Shown here: positions 8,501 to 17,100 of the stretch, piece after piece
Position numbering within the stretch: the stretch's first letter is position 1
Layout: every line of letters begins with the position of its first letter
Source of the DNA: a virus
Reading direction: 5' to 3' (one strand)
IMG/VR virus record: IMGVR_UViG_3300009002_000031
Location: 1-28,736 of that record
Length of the DNA: 28,736 bases
Program-made: the position numbers and the translations under genes
The notes under the pieces: model-generated
The model's database searches: none
Seen by the model: the letters and a program-made list of their open reading frames with translations, nothing else
Told to the model about the DNA's origin: nothing

Positions 8501-9077
8501 GTTTATTTCAGCACTTAATAGAGCCGCTGCCGAAACCGGTATTCATAGAATTACTGGCACTAGCTTTGGAAATGAACCGTTAAGAAGAATTAATACTTCA
8601 ACTCAATTACCGATATCAAACTGGCGCACTTTCCCTTCAAGAGCAGTTGGCCCAGGTGCCGACATGTCAGGATCTGGAAATAGTTGGAGAAAGCTAAACC
8701 CAGCAAGTGGGCAGTTTGAATTTAGATCAAACGGCGCGAGTTGGAGAACTGGTACAGAAAGACACGATACTGGATTATGCATTGATGCATATCTTCAAAT
8801 AAGCGTTAACGGCAATTATAGAAGTTTGTTACCAACTAATGAAGCAGATAGAAACAGAATTATTAACTTTATAGAAGCATTTGCCAAATATGGCGGCCGA
8901 GGCGTTGGCGTCGGCGGCGGCAATTCAACAATGGGTAATGGACTATTCCACCTTGATATGCTAGGTGGAGATAACGGATCTGGTTGGAATAGACAACCGG
9001 CAGCTTGGCCATACGGCGGACAAGCATATCCGAAATGGGCGGTTGACGCACTAATAGAGGGCATAAGAAATGGCTGA
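5511..9077 (+). CDS. gp5: gp5-like baseplate spike with tail-lysozyme domain and M15-like peptidase domain
   Basis: The 1188-residue central spike. Residues about 22-130 are a gp5-type OB-fold (RFMGSLKVQILRV, YGMWFVPPDPDTTVLV, FWFACVPDDYMNFM). A Pro/Ser-rich linker follows, then about 285-560 a repetitive strand pattern rich in S/T/N/G (NINLTSGGNINLNS type) like the VgrG/gp5 triplex needle. Residues about 723-935 look like a phage-tail-lysozyme domain: QWEAG with likely catalytic E755 and GICQWRD (788-794). Residues about 990-1188 look like an M15 peptidase: H1085-x-x-G-x-x-x-D1092 and H1147-x-D1149 (FHLDM). T4 gp5 is 575 residues with its lysozyme between OB-fold and needle; here both enzymes follow the needle-like part. 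Likely role: piercing and locally degrading the cell wall during injection. It overlaps the next gene by eight bases. Confidence 0.87.
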   Translation: MARQEHQRPVDSALPGGSSGPFLARVLSHLDNRFMGSLKVQILRVNSAGTYDLTDRTMTAYYASPFYGSTSHRSVGNTDDYQNTQQTYGMWFVPPDPDTTVLVTMVEGRSDICFWFACVPDDYMNFMIPDGRPSTTLSSSGSGGQNGRRLPVGEYNKRIVNPQGNNQPTSYPKPVNTDFVNTLTEEGLLEDDHRGLTSSSARRELPSAVYGVNTPGPLDKRPSAPRAPRGPSDDQANIPRSRLGGHSLVMDDGDDKLLRRFAASEGGPEYIDIENGDGEIPVGAETRPANELFRIRTRTGHQILLHNTEDLIYISNARGTAWVELTSNGKIDVYAQDSISMHTEGEFNLTADSNINLTSGGNINLNSTSSIKSSARNIDTTAGGRIAFKAASEFTALAGDYMALKSSADLGLTSGASNVNISAGSNVELNSGSDVNIISDGGKVAVSASTSFDASAGTQIVMGAPEIHDSSDSRFIDATEINLFASAGIFVTGNGTIDLLTPTLKIEGSGTVDIRTDGALTASSGAATTFQAGALFEVGSTNFSTSSSALSFNGVGNFSSPINVPIVNAGIMNTSRLNAGISRANHVSGSGSGPSSVSYSANAPGDAAIALPSAEGNIPAPPAKTDPPEPTEPNPADIAARVPEHEPWFQHENLDPAASNVRAGNGNGIDSYNSPLQDTFLNIGRNVGQGTVATQQVGIAGPNAGVGNDDGDEGVDINYNYNDYNDNVAEVIGFFENNGFEPWVGAGVAGALQWEAGRGINPGAYLAPNDRSGGSYNIPGNGGLGARGICQWRDSGRRLTLLERYLGKSILIQPETNPNSEGYERNRNGRLPNVTYSSLEYDRGVRVAPANATLQEQLGGMLWEMNNTEASTLQAIRAVNSGSELQRARRVAEIMNDVFLRSQNPSIPVVGNTRVPVKTLRANSAQEIWEAYISGRSTAPINDPSQYPSPPPAEGQDPAANSRPRNQADPIDMSVSSNAPNVVTGSANTRQGPLRPAFISALNRAAAETGIHRITGTSFGNEPLRRINTSTQLPISNWRTFPSRAVGPGADMSGSGNSWRKLNPASGQFEFRSNGASWRTGTERHDTGLCIDAYLQISVNGNYRSLLPTNEADRNRIINFIEAFAKYGGRGVGVGGGNSTMGNGLFHLDMLGGDNGSGWNRQPAAWPYGGQAYPKWAVDALIEGIRNG

Positions 9078-10200
9078 AGACGATAGTACAATAATTGTCC
9101 CAATTGATGATGATAGTTCACTTGGCGGAAGTACACAGCCTAGTTTTACTTCAGGCATTACTAATGCACTCGGTGCAGTTGCGGGCCTACAAGCAATAGG
9201 TAGCATTGCAACTGCTTTATCTGATATATTTACAACCCAAGGAGCACCTGCTGATTTTATTGTTCCAGATTTAGCAAACAACGGAAGTCCGTCATTAGGC
9301 TCATCTGGCTCATCCGGCGGGCTTTTTGGATCATCATCAATTGTTAATACAGTTGATCCAACTATAGATGATGATTTGTTAGCGTCTGGAATTTCGCCAA
9401 GAACTTGGGAAGCACTTGATTTTGTTCTAAATAAAACACTTACAATGGACTGGACTGTTAGAAACGCTGATCCTGGAAATGAAAATATTCTAGAAGCATA
9501 CAGATTTGCCGGCAGAGGATTCACACAAGACGGCGGAACAGGACAGTTTTCATGGGCAGCAGCATTTGCTACTTGGGTACTAGTAAAATCAGGATTTCAA
9601 GGACTAAGAACTATGGCACCTAGTGCATTTCGTACATATGGAGATTCAGTTAGATTTCATGCCGGTCCGTTAACTAATGTTAGAAAATGGGATATGGTTA
9701 TTTTTACTAGCAATGTTAATATACAACATATTGGATTTATTCAAAGCTTTGATCCGGCGCAGCAAACAATGCAAATAATTGGCGGCGATCAAGCTGAGAC
9801 TGTAAAAGTTACTTCTATGCCATACAGTGTTTCTAATCCTTTATTTAGAGTGACTCACGTTAGAAGAAATTGGACAATACCAACAGGAATTGATACATCA
9901 ATTTTTGCAACAAGTGCAAGTCCGGCCCCTGCAGCAAATAATGTACTTCCTGTTCTTCCTTCGTCAACAATTACAATTCAACCATTGCCGCCAGCAGGAT
10001 CTACGCCTGAAGAAATTGAAGCATTTAACAGACGATATCCACCGCGTGCTACAGACGATCCTCGAGCACAATTTGGCCCTTATACATTAAACAATTCAAG
10101 ACCTACAACAGACCAGCTTATTGCTGCGGCTGATGCAGCAATTAATGAAGCACCAGCAACTGCACCGATACGAACACAGCCAAATAGAGGTCCTAGATAA
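9070..10200 (+). CDS. CHAP/NlpC-P60-like protein with catalytic cysteine replaced
   Basis: A 376-residue protein that starts inside the end of the spike gene (ATGGCTGA overlap), so probably co-translated and part of the same complex. N-terminus to about residue 105: Gly/Ser/Asp-rich with a hydrophobic stretch (about 29-55). Residues about 110-265 follow the CHAP-like fold: helix WEALDFVL, then SWAAAFATWVLVKSGF where family members have 'WCAAFV', RKWDMVIF (usual 'GDVVVF'), QH220-IGFI and GGDQ (usual 'GGNQ'). The cysteine site is A163 (GCA at 9556-9558), so peptidase activity is not expected, while the histidine remains. The C-terminal 110 residues are Pro/Ala-rich and disordered-looking. It may have become a structural or wall-binding part. 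The fold call rests on motif spacing alone. Confidence 0.62.
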   Translation: MAEDDSTIIVPIDDDSSLGGSTQPSFTSGITNALGAVAGLQAIGSIATALSDIFTTQGAPADFIVPDLANNGSPSLGSSGSSGGLFGSSSIVNTVDPTIDDDLLASGISPRTWEALDFVLNKTLTMDWTVRNADPGNENILEAYRFAGRGFTQDGGTGQFSWAAAFATWVLVKSGFQGLRTMAPSAFRTYGDSVRFHAGPLTNVRKWDMVIFTSNVNIQHIGFIQSFDPAQQTMQIIGGDQAETVKVTSMPYSVSNPLFRVTHVRRNWTIPTGIDTSIFATSASPAPAANNVLPVLPSSTITIQPLPPAGSTPEEIEAFNRRYPPRATDDPRAQFGPYTLNNSRPTTDQLIAAADAAINEAPATAPIRTQPNRGPR

Positions 10201-10215
10201 TAAGGTAAATATGTT

Positions 10216-10659
10216 ATGAGTTCATTAGAAAAAAATCTGTACAAAAATTTAAGAGTTGTTCCTCCTAAAAGAGAAGCGCCAAAAGTTTCATCTGGAACCT
10301 ACAGAGGAATTTCCACCACAGATCCAACAACTAAAGAATTTAAGCTTTTTGATCTTGCTCTTATTAAGCAAGATTTAGTAAATCATTTTCATATTCGTTT
10401 AGGCGAAAAATTAGAGAATCCTAGCTTTGGAACAATCATCTGGGATGTGCTTTACGAGCCACTAACTGATTCATTAAAAGATGTTATCATACAAAATGTA
10501 ACAGAAATCATTAGCTATGATAAGCGTGTTAAAGTTGATAGAGTTATTGTTAATAGCTACGAATCTGGTATCCAAATTGAGTGTGATTTAACGTATATTG
10601 AGTACAGTATTAGCGAACAATTAAAACTAAGTTTTGATCAAAGAAACGGACTCATTTAA
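10216..10659 (+). CDS. gp25: gp25-like baseplate wedge protein
   Basis: A 147-residue protein (T4 gp25: 132) that in T4 joins wedge and sheath and is the conserved trigger piece of all contractile tails (HsiF/TssE in type VI secretion). Recognisable parts are KLFDLALIKQDLVNHFHI, the NPSFGTIIWDVLYEPLTD stretch (residues 68-85) and the final beta strands. The conserved Glu-Pro-Arg of the family reads D102-K103-R104 here (YDKRV), keeping only the arginine. Ribosome site AAGG at 10202-10205. It lies 15 bases after the CHAP-like gene and before gp6; T4 also has 25 before 6. Confidence 0.9.
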   Translation: MSSLEKNLYKNLRVVPPKREAPKVSSGTYRGISTTDPTTKEFKLFDLALIKQDLVNHFHIRLGEKLENPSFGTIIWDVLYEPLTDSLKDVIIQNVTEIISYDKRVKVDRVIVNSYESGIQIECDLTYIEYSISEQLKLSFDQRNGLI

Positions 10660-10664
10660 TACAC

Positions 10665-10708
10665 GCACTTTAAGATTCTCATAAATATTATATAATTGAG
10701 GAAAGTGC
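10665..10708 (+). repeat. inverted repeat flanking the late promoter and ribosome site of gp6
   Basis: GCACTTT (10665-10671) and AAAGTGC (10702-10708) are perfect inverted arms of seven bases around a 30-base loop that holds the late octamer and GAGG (10698-10701). The right arm lies between the ribosome site and the gp6 ATG (10712). RNA read through from gp25 would contain both arms; RNA started at the late octamer would lack the left one. It has no T-run and so does not look like a terminator. The stem is short with a long loop, so stability is uncertain. Confidence 0.4.
10680..10687 (+). promoter_or_regulatory. late-type promoter octamer CATAAATA before gp6
   Basis: CATAAATA matches seven of eight bases of the T4 late consensus TATAAATA. 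It lies in the 52-base gap between gp25 and gp6, 24 bases before the gp6 ATG, with GAGG (10698-10701) as ribosome site. It is the best late-promoter match in the window. Confidence 0.7.
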
Positions 10709-10711
10709 CAC

Positions 10712-13700
10712 ATGTCATCAACCGACAGACAAAATAGACTGCTTTTAGCAGAAGATTGGAAGAAAATCTACCAAAGCTTTAAGTATGCTGATTTCAAAAG
10801 CTATGACTTTGACAACCTGCGTCGTACGATGATCGAATATCTGCGCGAAAATTATCCAGAAGATTTCAATGACTACATTGAGTCAAGTGAATACCTTGCG
10901 CTAATCGATATGATTGCTTTCCTTGGACAAAACATCAGCTTCCGTATAGATCTTAACGCAAGAGAAAACTTTATTGAACTTGCAGAACGTAAAGAAAGCG
11001 TGCTACGTCTTGCAAATCTTTTAAGCTACAACGCAACTAGAAACAGGCCTGCCCAAGGATTGTTGAAGTTTACAAGTGTGCGTACTACTGAGCAAGTTAC
11101 AGACAGTAATGGTTTTAATCTTTCAAACAGAACAGTTGTCTGGAATGATACCACAAACCCTGATTGGTTTGAGCAGTTTACTAAAATTCTTAATTCGTCG
11201 TTGCCGGTACAAAATACATTTGGCAGACCAGTTAAGTCTGAAAGAATTGCGGGTGTTGCAACTGAGCAATATCGTTTGAATAATGTTTCAAATAGTGTTT
11301 CAGTTTTTACGTTTACTAAGCCTGTTAACAGCAAGACTCTTGAATTTGAAGTTGTAAGCACTGGAATTGGCGATGGGGAAATATTTGAAGAATCACCTCT
11401 ACCTGGAAGTCAGTGGGGTTTTGTGTACAGAGACAATGGCCAAGGACCGGGCAGCAACACAACAGGGTTCTTTGCACACTTTAGACAAGGATCGCTTCAA
11501 AGAGGCGATTTTACTGTTGATTCAGCAGTGCCGAACCAAAAAATTAATATAGACTCTGAAAATATCAACAACAGTGACGTATGGCTGTACAAGCTAGACA
11601 GCAATGGCCAAGAGGGCGAATTGTGGACAAAAGTTGATTCGGTCGAAGGCAACAATGTTGTGTTTAACAGTTTAAACAAAAAGCTTAGAAGTATCTATAG
11701 CGTAATAACTAGATCAAGTGACAGAGTTTCTCTTGTATTTGCCGACGGCATTTTTGGCGAACTTCCAAAAGGTAATTTTAGAACATATTACAGAACTAGC
11801 GCAAACAGCGATTATGTAATCCTTCCGCCAAACATGACAAATATTACTATTAGAATTCCGTATTTAAGCAGAGCAAATAAGCCAGAGACATTAACTATTA
11901 CAATGGATCTTAAGGTTCCAGTTGATAATGCAGCAAGCACAGAAACAATTGATAGTATTAAATCAAATGCTCCGTCAACATATTATACACAAAATAGATT
12001 AATTACAGCAGAAGATTATAACGTTGGCCCGCTAGGAGTTAGCCAAGATATTATTAAAGTAAAAGCTGTTAATAGAACTGCTAGCGGTATTAGCAGAAAC
12101 TATGATATTTTAGATGCTACTGGAAAGTACAGCACAACAAATCTGTTTGGTACCGACGGTGTTCTTTATAGAGAAGAACTATTAAGTAAAACAACTTTTA
12201 AATTCCGCACAAGAACAGATATCGAAAGTGAAGTAGAAAACACAATTACTAAAATTCTTGAAGATAATAACGTTAGAAATTTCTATATTAAAGAATATCC
12301 AGATCAAGATTACAGTGAATTAAATCTAGAATGGACGCAAGTAACAGCAGAGACTAATAGATCAACAGGACTTATTGAGGATTCAAATGGAATTACTTAC
12401 ACAGTAGGTAGCTTTACTGAAGGTCCTCTAAGGTTCCTTGAATCGAGCGCATCGGTAAAGTTTTTACCTCCAGCAGGACGTGCTTTCCTAGGAGATGGAT
12501 ATACAGAAAATCTAAATGCTCCAGGTGCAACAAGCTACAAATGGGTTAAAGTTGTTAGTGTATCAGGTAATGGTACTGTAACATTAGATTCAGGTCTAGG
12601 ACCGATTGTTTTCAATGATGTAATTCCAGATGGAGCCATTCTTAGTAAAATTAAACCTAAATTTGTTCGAGATTTGTCTAACTCAGTTAAGTCACAAATT
12701 ATCGATAACGCATTTGCTTATAGAACTTTTGGATTAAGATATGACAGAGAGCTTAGAGCATGGAGAGTTATAACACAGGAAAACCTAAATGTGGTAACTG
12801 ACTTTAGTTTGGGTCTTGCTGGCGATAATACTGGACAACAAATCGACAGTAGTTGGATTGTGTTGTTTGAGACTGACGGTACAAGCTATGAAGTTACATA
12901 TCGTAACTTTAGATATATCTTTGAAAGCGACACTGAAGTTAGATTCTACTTTGACGGCAATAAGAAAATCTATGATAGCAAAACAGGAAACATTATTAGA
13001 GATAAAATTTCTGTACTAAGTATTAATACCGACATTAATACTGATCCGGGAACAAGTGCTTTTACTAGAGATTTCGGCTGGCAAGTGTCAAAAGAATACA
13101 GAGATACTAGTGGATATGTCGATAGCAAGAAAGTTGAAGTAACATACTTTGATAGCGACGACGACGGGGTTGTTGACGATCCTGAAATCTTTGATGTAAT
13201 TGTTGATCCGTCACAATATGTCTTTACAAAGAAAGTAGTAATTAACAGCAGTGAATTTGAAGTGTACGTTAATTCTGTAACTGAAAATATTGTTACAGTT
13301 GCTAGTTCAGCAAACATTAGTTTGCAAGCAATTGGCGATCCTATTTACTATGTTGTTGCCGATGACGTTTTCTATCAACTTAATAGTCTTACAAGGACTC
13401 TAAGCACCCTGTTTGATTATAATGCATACATTGGAAGAGAAAATATTAAATTTCAGTACAATCATGCTAGTGACGAAAATACAAGAATTGATCCAAGTAG
13501 TACAAACATTATTGACACATACATTCTTACTAGACAGTATGATACTATTTTTAGACAATACCTAAATGGTACAGTTGTTAATAGTCCACTACCACCAAGT
13601 AGTGATCAATTGTTTAGAAGCTACGGAGCAGAGATTAATAAGATTAAGAGTATAAGTGACGAAGTAATATATCAACCTGTAAAATATAAAATTTTATTCG

Positions 13701-14146
13701 GTGACAAAAGTGAACCAGATATGCAAGCAGTATTTAAAATTGTAAAAAATTCAGATAGAGTTGTTAATGACAACGACGTAAAATCTCGTGTTATTAGTGC
13801 AGTGAATAATTTCTTTGCACTTGACAACTGGGACTTTGGCGAAACATTTTATTGGAGCGAATTAAGTGCATATATTATGAAAGAATTAACACCGGATCTT
13901 GCTAGTATTGTACTAGTACCAAGAGACGCAAATAGCAACTTCGGCAGCCTTTTTGAAATAAAATGCGAATCGGACGAGATCTTTATTAGCAGTGCTACTG
14001 TTGATGATGTCGAAGTTATTTCAGCAATTACAGCAGAGCGACTAAAATCCGAAGGCGCAATTGTAACATCAACAGGAAGTTCATCGAGTGGCATTCAAAG
14101 CTCATCAACAAATTCATCAACTAATACTGGAGGCTTTATTTTCTAA
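10712..14146 (+). CDS. gp6: gp6-like baseplate wedge protein, enlarged
   Basis: gp6 dimers form the inner ring of the baseplate around the hub; relatives are the J proteins of Mu/P2-type phages and TssF. Residues about 1-110 carry the family N-terminus (KSYDFDNLRRTMIEYLRENY, EYLALIDMIAFLGQNISF, RKESVLRLANLLSY). A second conserved block at about 428-490 holds LITAEDYNVGPL, DIIKVKAVNRTASGISR and LFGTDGVLYREE. The C-terminus has YWSELSAYIMKELTPDL and ends in a Ser/Thr-rich tail (about 1110-1140). At 1144 residues it is much longer than T4 gp6 (660); the extra part is mainly beta-rich sequence at about 490-1000. The first hundred codons use CGT/CGC for arginine more than the rest, where AGA dominates. 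The stop overlaps the next ATG by one base. Confidence 0.92.
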   Translation: MSSTDRQNRLLLAEDWKKIYQSFKYADFKSYDFDNLRRTMIEYLRENYPEDFNDYIESSEYLALIDMIAFLGQNISFRIDLNARENFIELAERKESVLRLANLLSYNATRNRPAQGLLKFTSVRTTEQVTDSNGFNLSNRTVVWNDTTNPDWFEQFTKILNSSLPVQNTFGRPVKSERIAGVATEQYRLNNVSNSVSVFTFTKPVNSKTLEFEVVSTGIGDGEIFEESPLPGSQWGFVYRDNGQGPGSNTTGFFAHFRQGSLQRGDFTVDSAVPNQKINIDSENINNSDVWLYKLDSNGQEGELWTKVDSVEGNNVVFNSLNKKLRSIYSVITRSSDRVSLVFADGIFGELPKGNFRTYYRTSANSDYVILPPNMTNITIRIPYLSRANKPETLTITMDLKVPVDNAASTETIDSIKSNAPSTYYTQNRLITAEDYNVGPLGVSQDIIKVKAVNRTASGISRNYDILDATGKYSTTNLFGTDGVLYREELLSKTTFKFRTRTDIESEVENTITKILEDNNVRNFYIKEYPDQDYSELNLEWTQVTAETNRSTGLIEDSNGITYTVGSFTEGPLRFLESSASVKFLPPAGRAFLGDGYTENLNAPGATSYKWVKVVSVSGNGTVTLDSGLGPIVFNDVIPDGAILSKIKPKFVRDLSNSVKSQIIDNAFAYRTFGLRYDRELRAWRVITQENLNVVTDFSLGLAGDNTGQQIDSSWIVLFETDGTSYEVTYRNFRYIFESDTEVRFYFDGNKKIYDSKTGNIIRDKISVLSINTDINTDPGTSAFTRDFGWQVSKEYRDTSGYVDSKKVEVTYFDSDDDGVVDDPEIFDVIVDPSQYVFTKKVVINSSEFEVYVNSVTENIVTVASSANISLQAIGDPIYYVVADDVFYQLNSLTRTLSTLFDYNAYIGRENIKFQYNHASDENTRIDPSSTNIIDTYILTRQYDTIFRQYLNGTVVNSPLPPSSDQLFRSYGAEINKIKSISDEVIYQPVKYKILFGDKSEPDMQAVFKIVKNSDRVVNDNDVKSRVISAVNNFFALDNWDFGETFYWSELSAYIMKELTPDLASIVLVPRDANSNFGSLFEIKCESDEIFISSATVDDVEVISAITAERLKSEGAIVTSTGSSSSGIQSSSTNSSTNTGGFIF

Positions 14147-17100
14147 TGGCTTATGATAAAGATCAAGAAGATTTCTCTTTACCCGACGGAAACAATTCAG
14201 ACAGAAGTGCAAGTAATTTCTTACCAAAGTTTTTTAGAACAGAGACAAACAAAAAGTTTATAAACAGCACAATTGATCAAATGATCAATCCAGGGGTAGT
14301 TGAAAAAATTGACGCATTTGCAGGACGTAGATATGCAAAGGCTACAACAGCCATTGACAATTTCCTACCGGACTTTACTTCAGATAGAGAAAATTATCAA
14401 TTTGAGCCAGTTACTGTTTATAAAGATGAACTAGATAATGTTGAATTTTTAAAGAACTATAATGATTATATTTCTCAATTAAAGAATTTTAAAGGTTCTG
14501 TCAACAATCACAGCTCAGTAAACAGTCAAGAATTTTATGCTTGGGATCCACACATTGATTGGGACAAGTTTGTAAACTTCCGTGAATACTATTGGTTACC
14601 AACTGGCCCATCACCGATTTCGGTTACTGGACAAGCACAAGAAGTTGTTAGTACCTACACAGTTACGCTATCCGACGAGGGTGATAATTTTGCCTACGTA
14701 TTTACTCCAAATGGATTTACTAGAAATCCTCTACTAAAGCTTTATAGAGGACAGACGTATCGTTTTGAAATTGACACTCCTGGGCATCCTTGGGCTATTG
14801 CAGTACTAAGAAACTTTGTTGACAACGACCTAACTGACGGCACTGACTTTGAAAATGTTAGTGTTCTTTATAAGGACGGTGTAACGTCTGATACTGACTA
14901 TGTTGAATCAGGTACAGTTGAGTTTACTGTTCCGATAAATTCTCCAGATAAGTTATATTATATTAGTGAAAACAATATTAACACAAGTGGCGTGTTTGCA
15001 ATATTTGATATTGAAGCTAATACCGAAATTGATATCGATAATGAGATTGTTGGAAAAAAGACATATAAAACTAGTAACGGAGTTGAATTAAGCAACGGAA
15101 TGAAGTTGTTCTTCCAAGGAACAGTAACTCCAGAAAAGTACGCAACTGGTTTCTGGTATGTCGAAGGAGTAGGGTCAAGAATACAATTAGTTTCTGAGAA
15201 AGACCTCGAAGTACCATCGATATTCACAAGCAATTTTGAGATTCCGTTTGACGATGCTGAAATTGGATTCGACGAGTTTCCCTTTGAAACTGCAACTAGC
15301 TATCCAGGTACAAAGGATTACATTGTAATTAACCGTGCAAGTCCTGACCGAAATCCCTGGACAAGATACAACAGATGGTTCCATAGAGACATACTTGAAG
15401 AGTGCCTGGCCTGCAATAATCTTCCAATCAACATCGACGAAGAAGCAAGAGCAAAACGCCCTATTATTGAATTTGAAGCAGGATTAACACTGTATCAACA
15501 TGGCGCAAAGGCTAAACAAAACGTTGATATTGTAGACACATTTACCGCAGACGTATTCAGTACTATTGAGGGCAGCTTGGGTTATAACGTTGACGGTGTA
15601 GACCTAATCGACGGTATGCGTATTCTGTTTACTGCTGATCGAGATGTACTAGTTAATGGAAAAATTTATGAAGTTAATTTCATTTTGCATAATGGCCGCC
15701 GTCAAATTAGTCTTATAGAAACAGATGATACTAACCCGGCACTAGGTGAAGTTGTACTTTCACTTGGTGGACTTGGGTTCGCTGGAAAAATGTTCTATTA
15801 TGATGGCGAACAATGGAATCAATCACAAGACAAAACTAGTGTAAATCAGGCTCCGTTATTTTCTCTTTATAGCAAAGACGGAAATGAGTTTGACGACACA
15901 TTAATTTATCCTGCTACTAGCTTTAAAGGAAACAAACTCTTTAGCTATCGTATTGGCACAGGCTCAAACGATATTGAATTAGGATTTCCGCTTTCTTATA
16001 AAAATATTGCAAACGTAGGCGATATCGTTTTTGATTTTAACTTGCTACAAGGAAACTTTGTATACCAAGTTGCGCTGCACAAATCTCAAACAATTGGTAC
16101 TGACGTAGGGTATCTAAAAAAGTACGATGTAAATGGCGAAGAATTTACTTATGTAAATGCTTGGAAGAAAGCAGCTAAAGATAGCGAACAGCCGGTTATT
16201 AGACAATATGATACACAAAGTCAATTAAACAATTTTGCAATTGATGTTTTTAACAAAAGCTTTAACCTATCAGACTTGCGTGTTAAAGTTTCTGTAAACA
16301 GCGAACGTAAATCTGAAGGAACCGATTATACTATTATCGACAACGGCGCTGGCACTGCAATAGTCAAATTCACTAATGACGTTTCAGTAGGCGATGTTGT
16401 TTTGCTAAAATGCTTTAGCTCGGCAGATAAAAACGATAACGGGTTTTATGAAATTCCAATCAACCTTGAGAGAAATCCTCTTAATGAAAATATTACAGAT
16501 TTTACGCTTGGACAGGTTAACGACCATCTTGATTCAATTATTGACGATGCACCGAACTTCAGAGGAACGTACCCTGGAAAAAGCAATCTGCGTGATATCG
16601 GTCCTGTTACAAAATACGGAAAAAGATTTGTACAGCACAGTGGTCCTGTAAATCTAGCACTTTATCATATTACTGATAAAAATGCTAACCTTGTTAAATC
16701 ACTTCAATTTGCTAGAAAAGAATATGCTAAGTTTAAGAGAAAATTTATTAACGAATCGACAACAACTGGATTTCAAGGAAGCATAAAAGAACATGTTGAC
16801 TTACTATTGTCTCGTATCGTAAAAGATAAAATTTCTTCAATGCCTTTTTATTTTAGTGATATGATTGGAATAGGAGCATTTAGAAAAACAGTAAACAATA
16901 TCGAATTTGCTGGCCCTGCATACTTTGGAATTTCACAAGGCTTTGACTTAGAAACCTTGTCTCAAAAGGCAATTAGTGTCTATCAAAACGGAATACAGCT
17001 TCTACACGAAAGAGATTATGTGTTTGCAGACGGCTTTGTTTATGTAACAATAAACTTGCAAGACGGCGATGTTGTAGAAATTTATGAGTACGAAACTTCA

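Noticed and set aside
9430-9440. CTAAATAAAAC inside the CHAP-like gene, resembling the late octamer
   Set aside because: It is within coding sequence with no gene start suitably downstream. AT-rich DNA yields such matches by chance.
9051-9524. Minus-strand ORF of 157 codons opposite the CHAP-like gene
   Set aside because: It overlaps two plus-strand genes with clear features and is Ser/Pro/Leu-rich, as expected for the reverse of Gly/Ser/Asp-rich coding sequence.
10204-10213. GGTAAATATG before gp25 as a late promoter
   Set aside because: Only a partial match, and it ends almost at the ATG, leaving no room for a ribosome site in the resulting RNA.
10665-10708. Inverted repeat as a transcription terminator
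   Set aside because: The loop is 30 bases, there is no T-run after the right arm, and a ribosome site and start codon follow at once.
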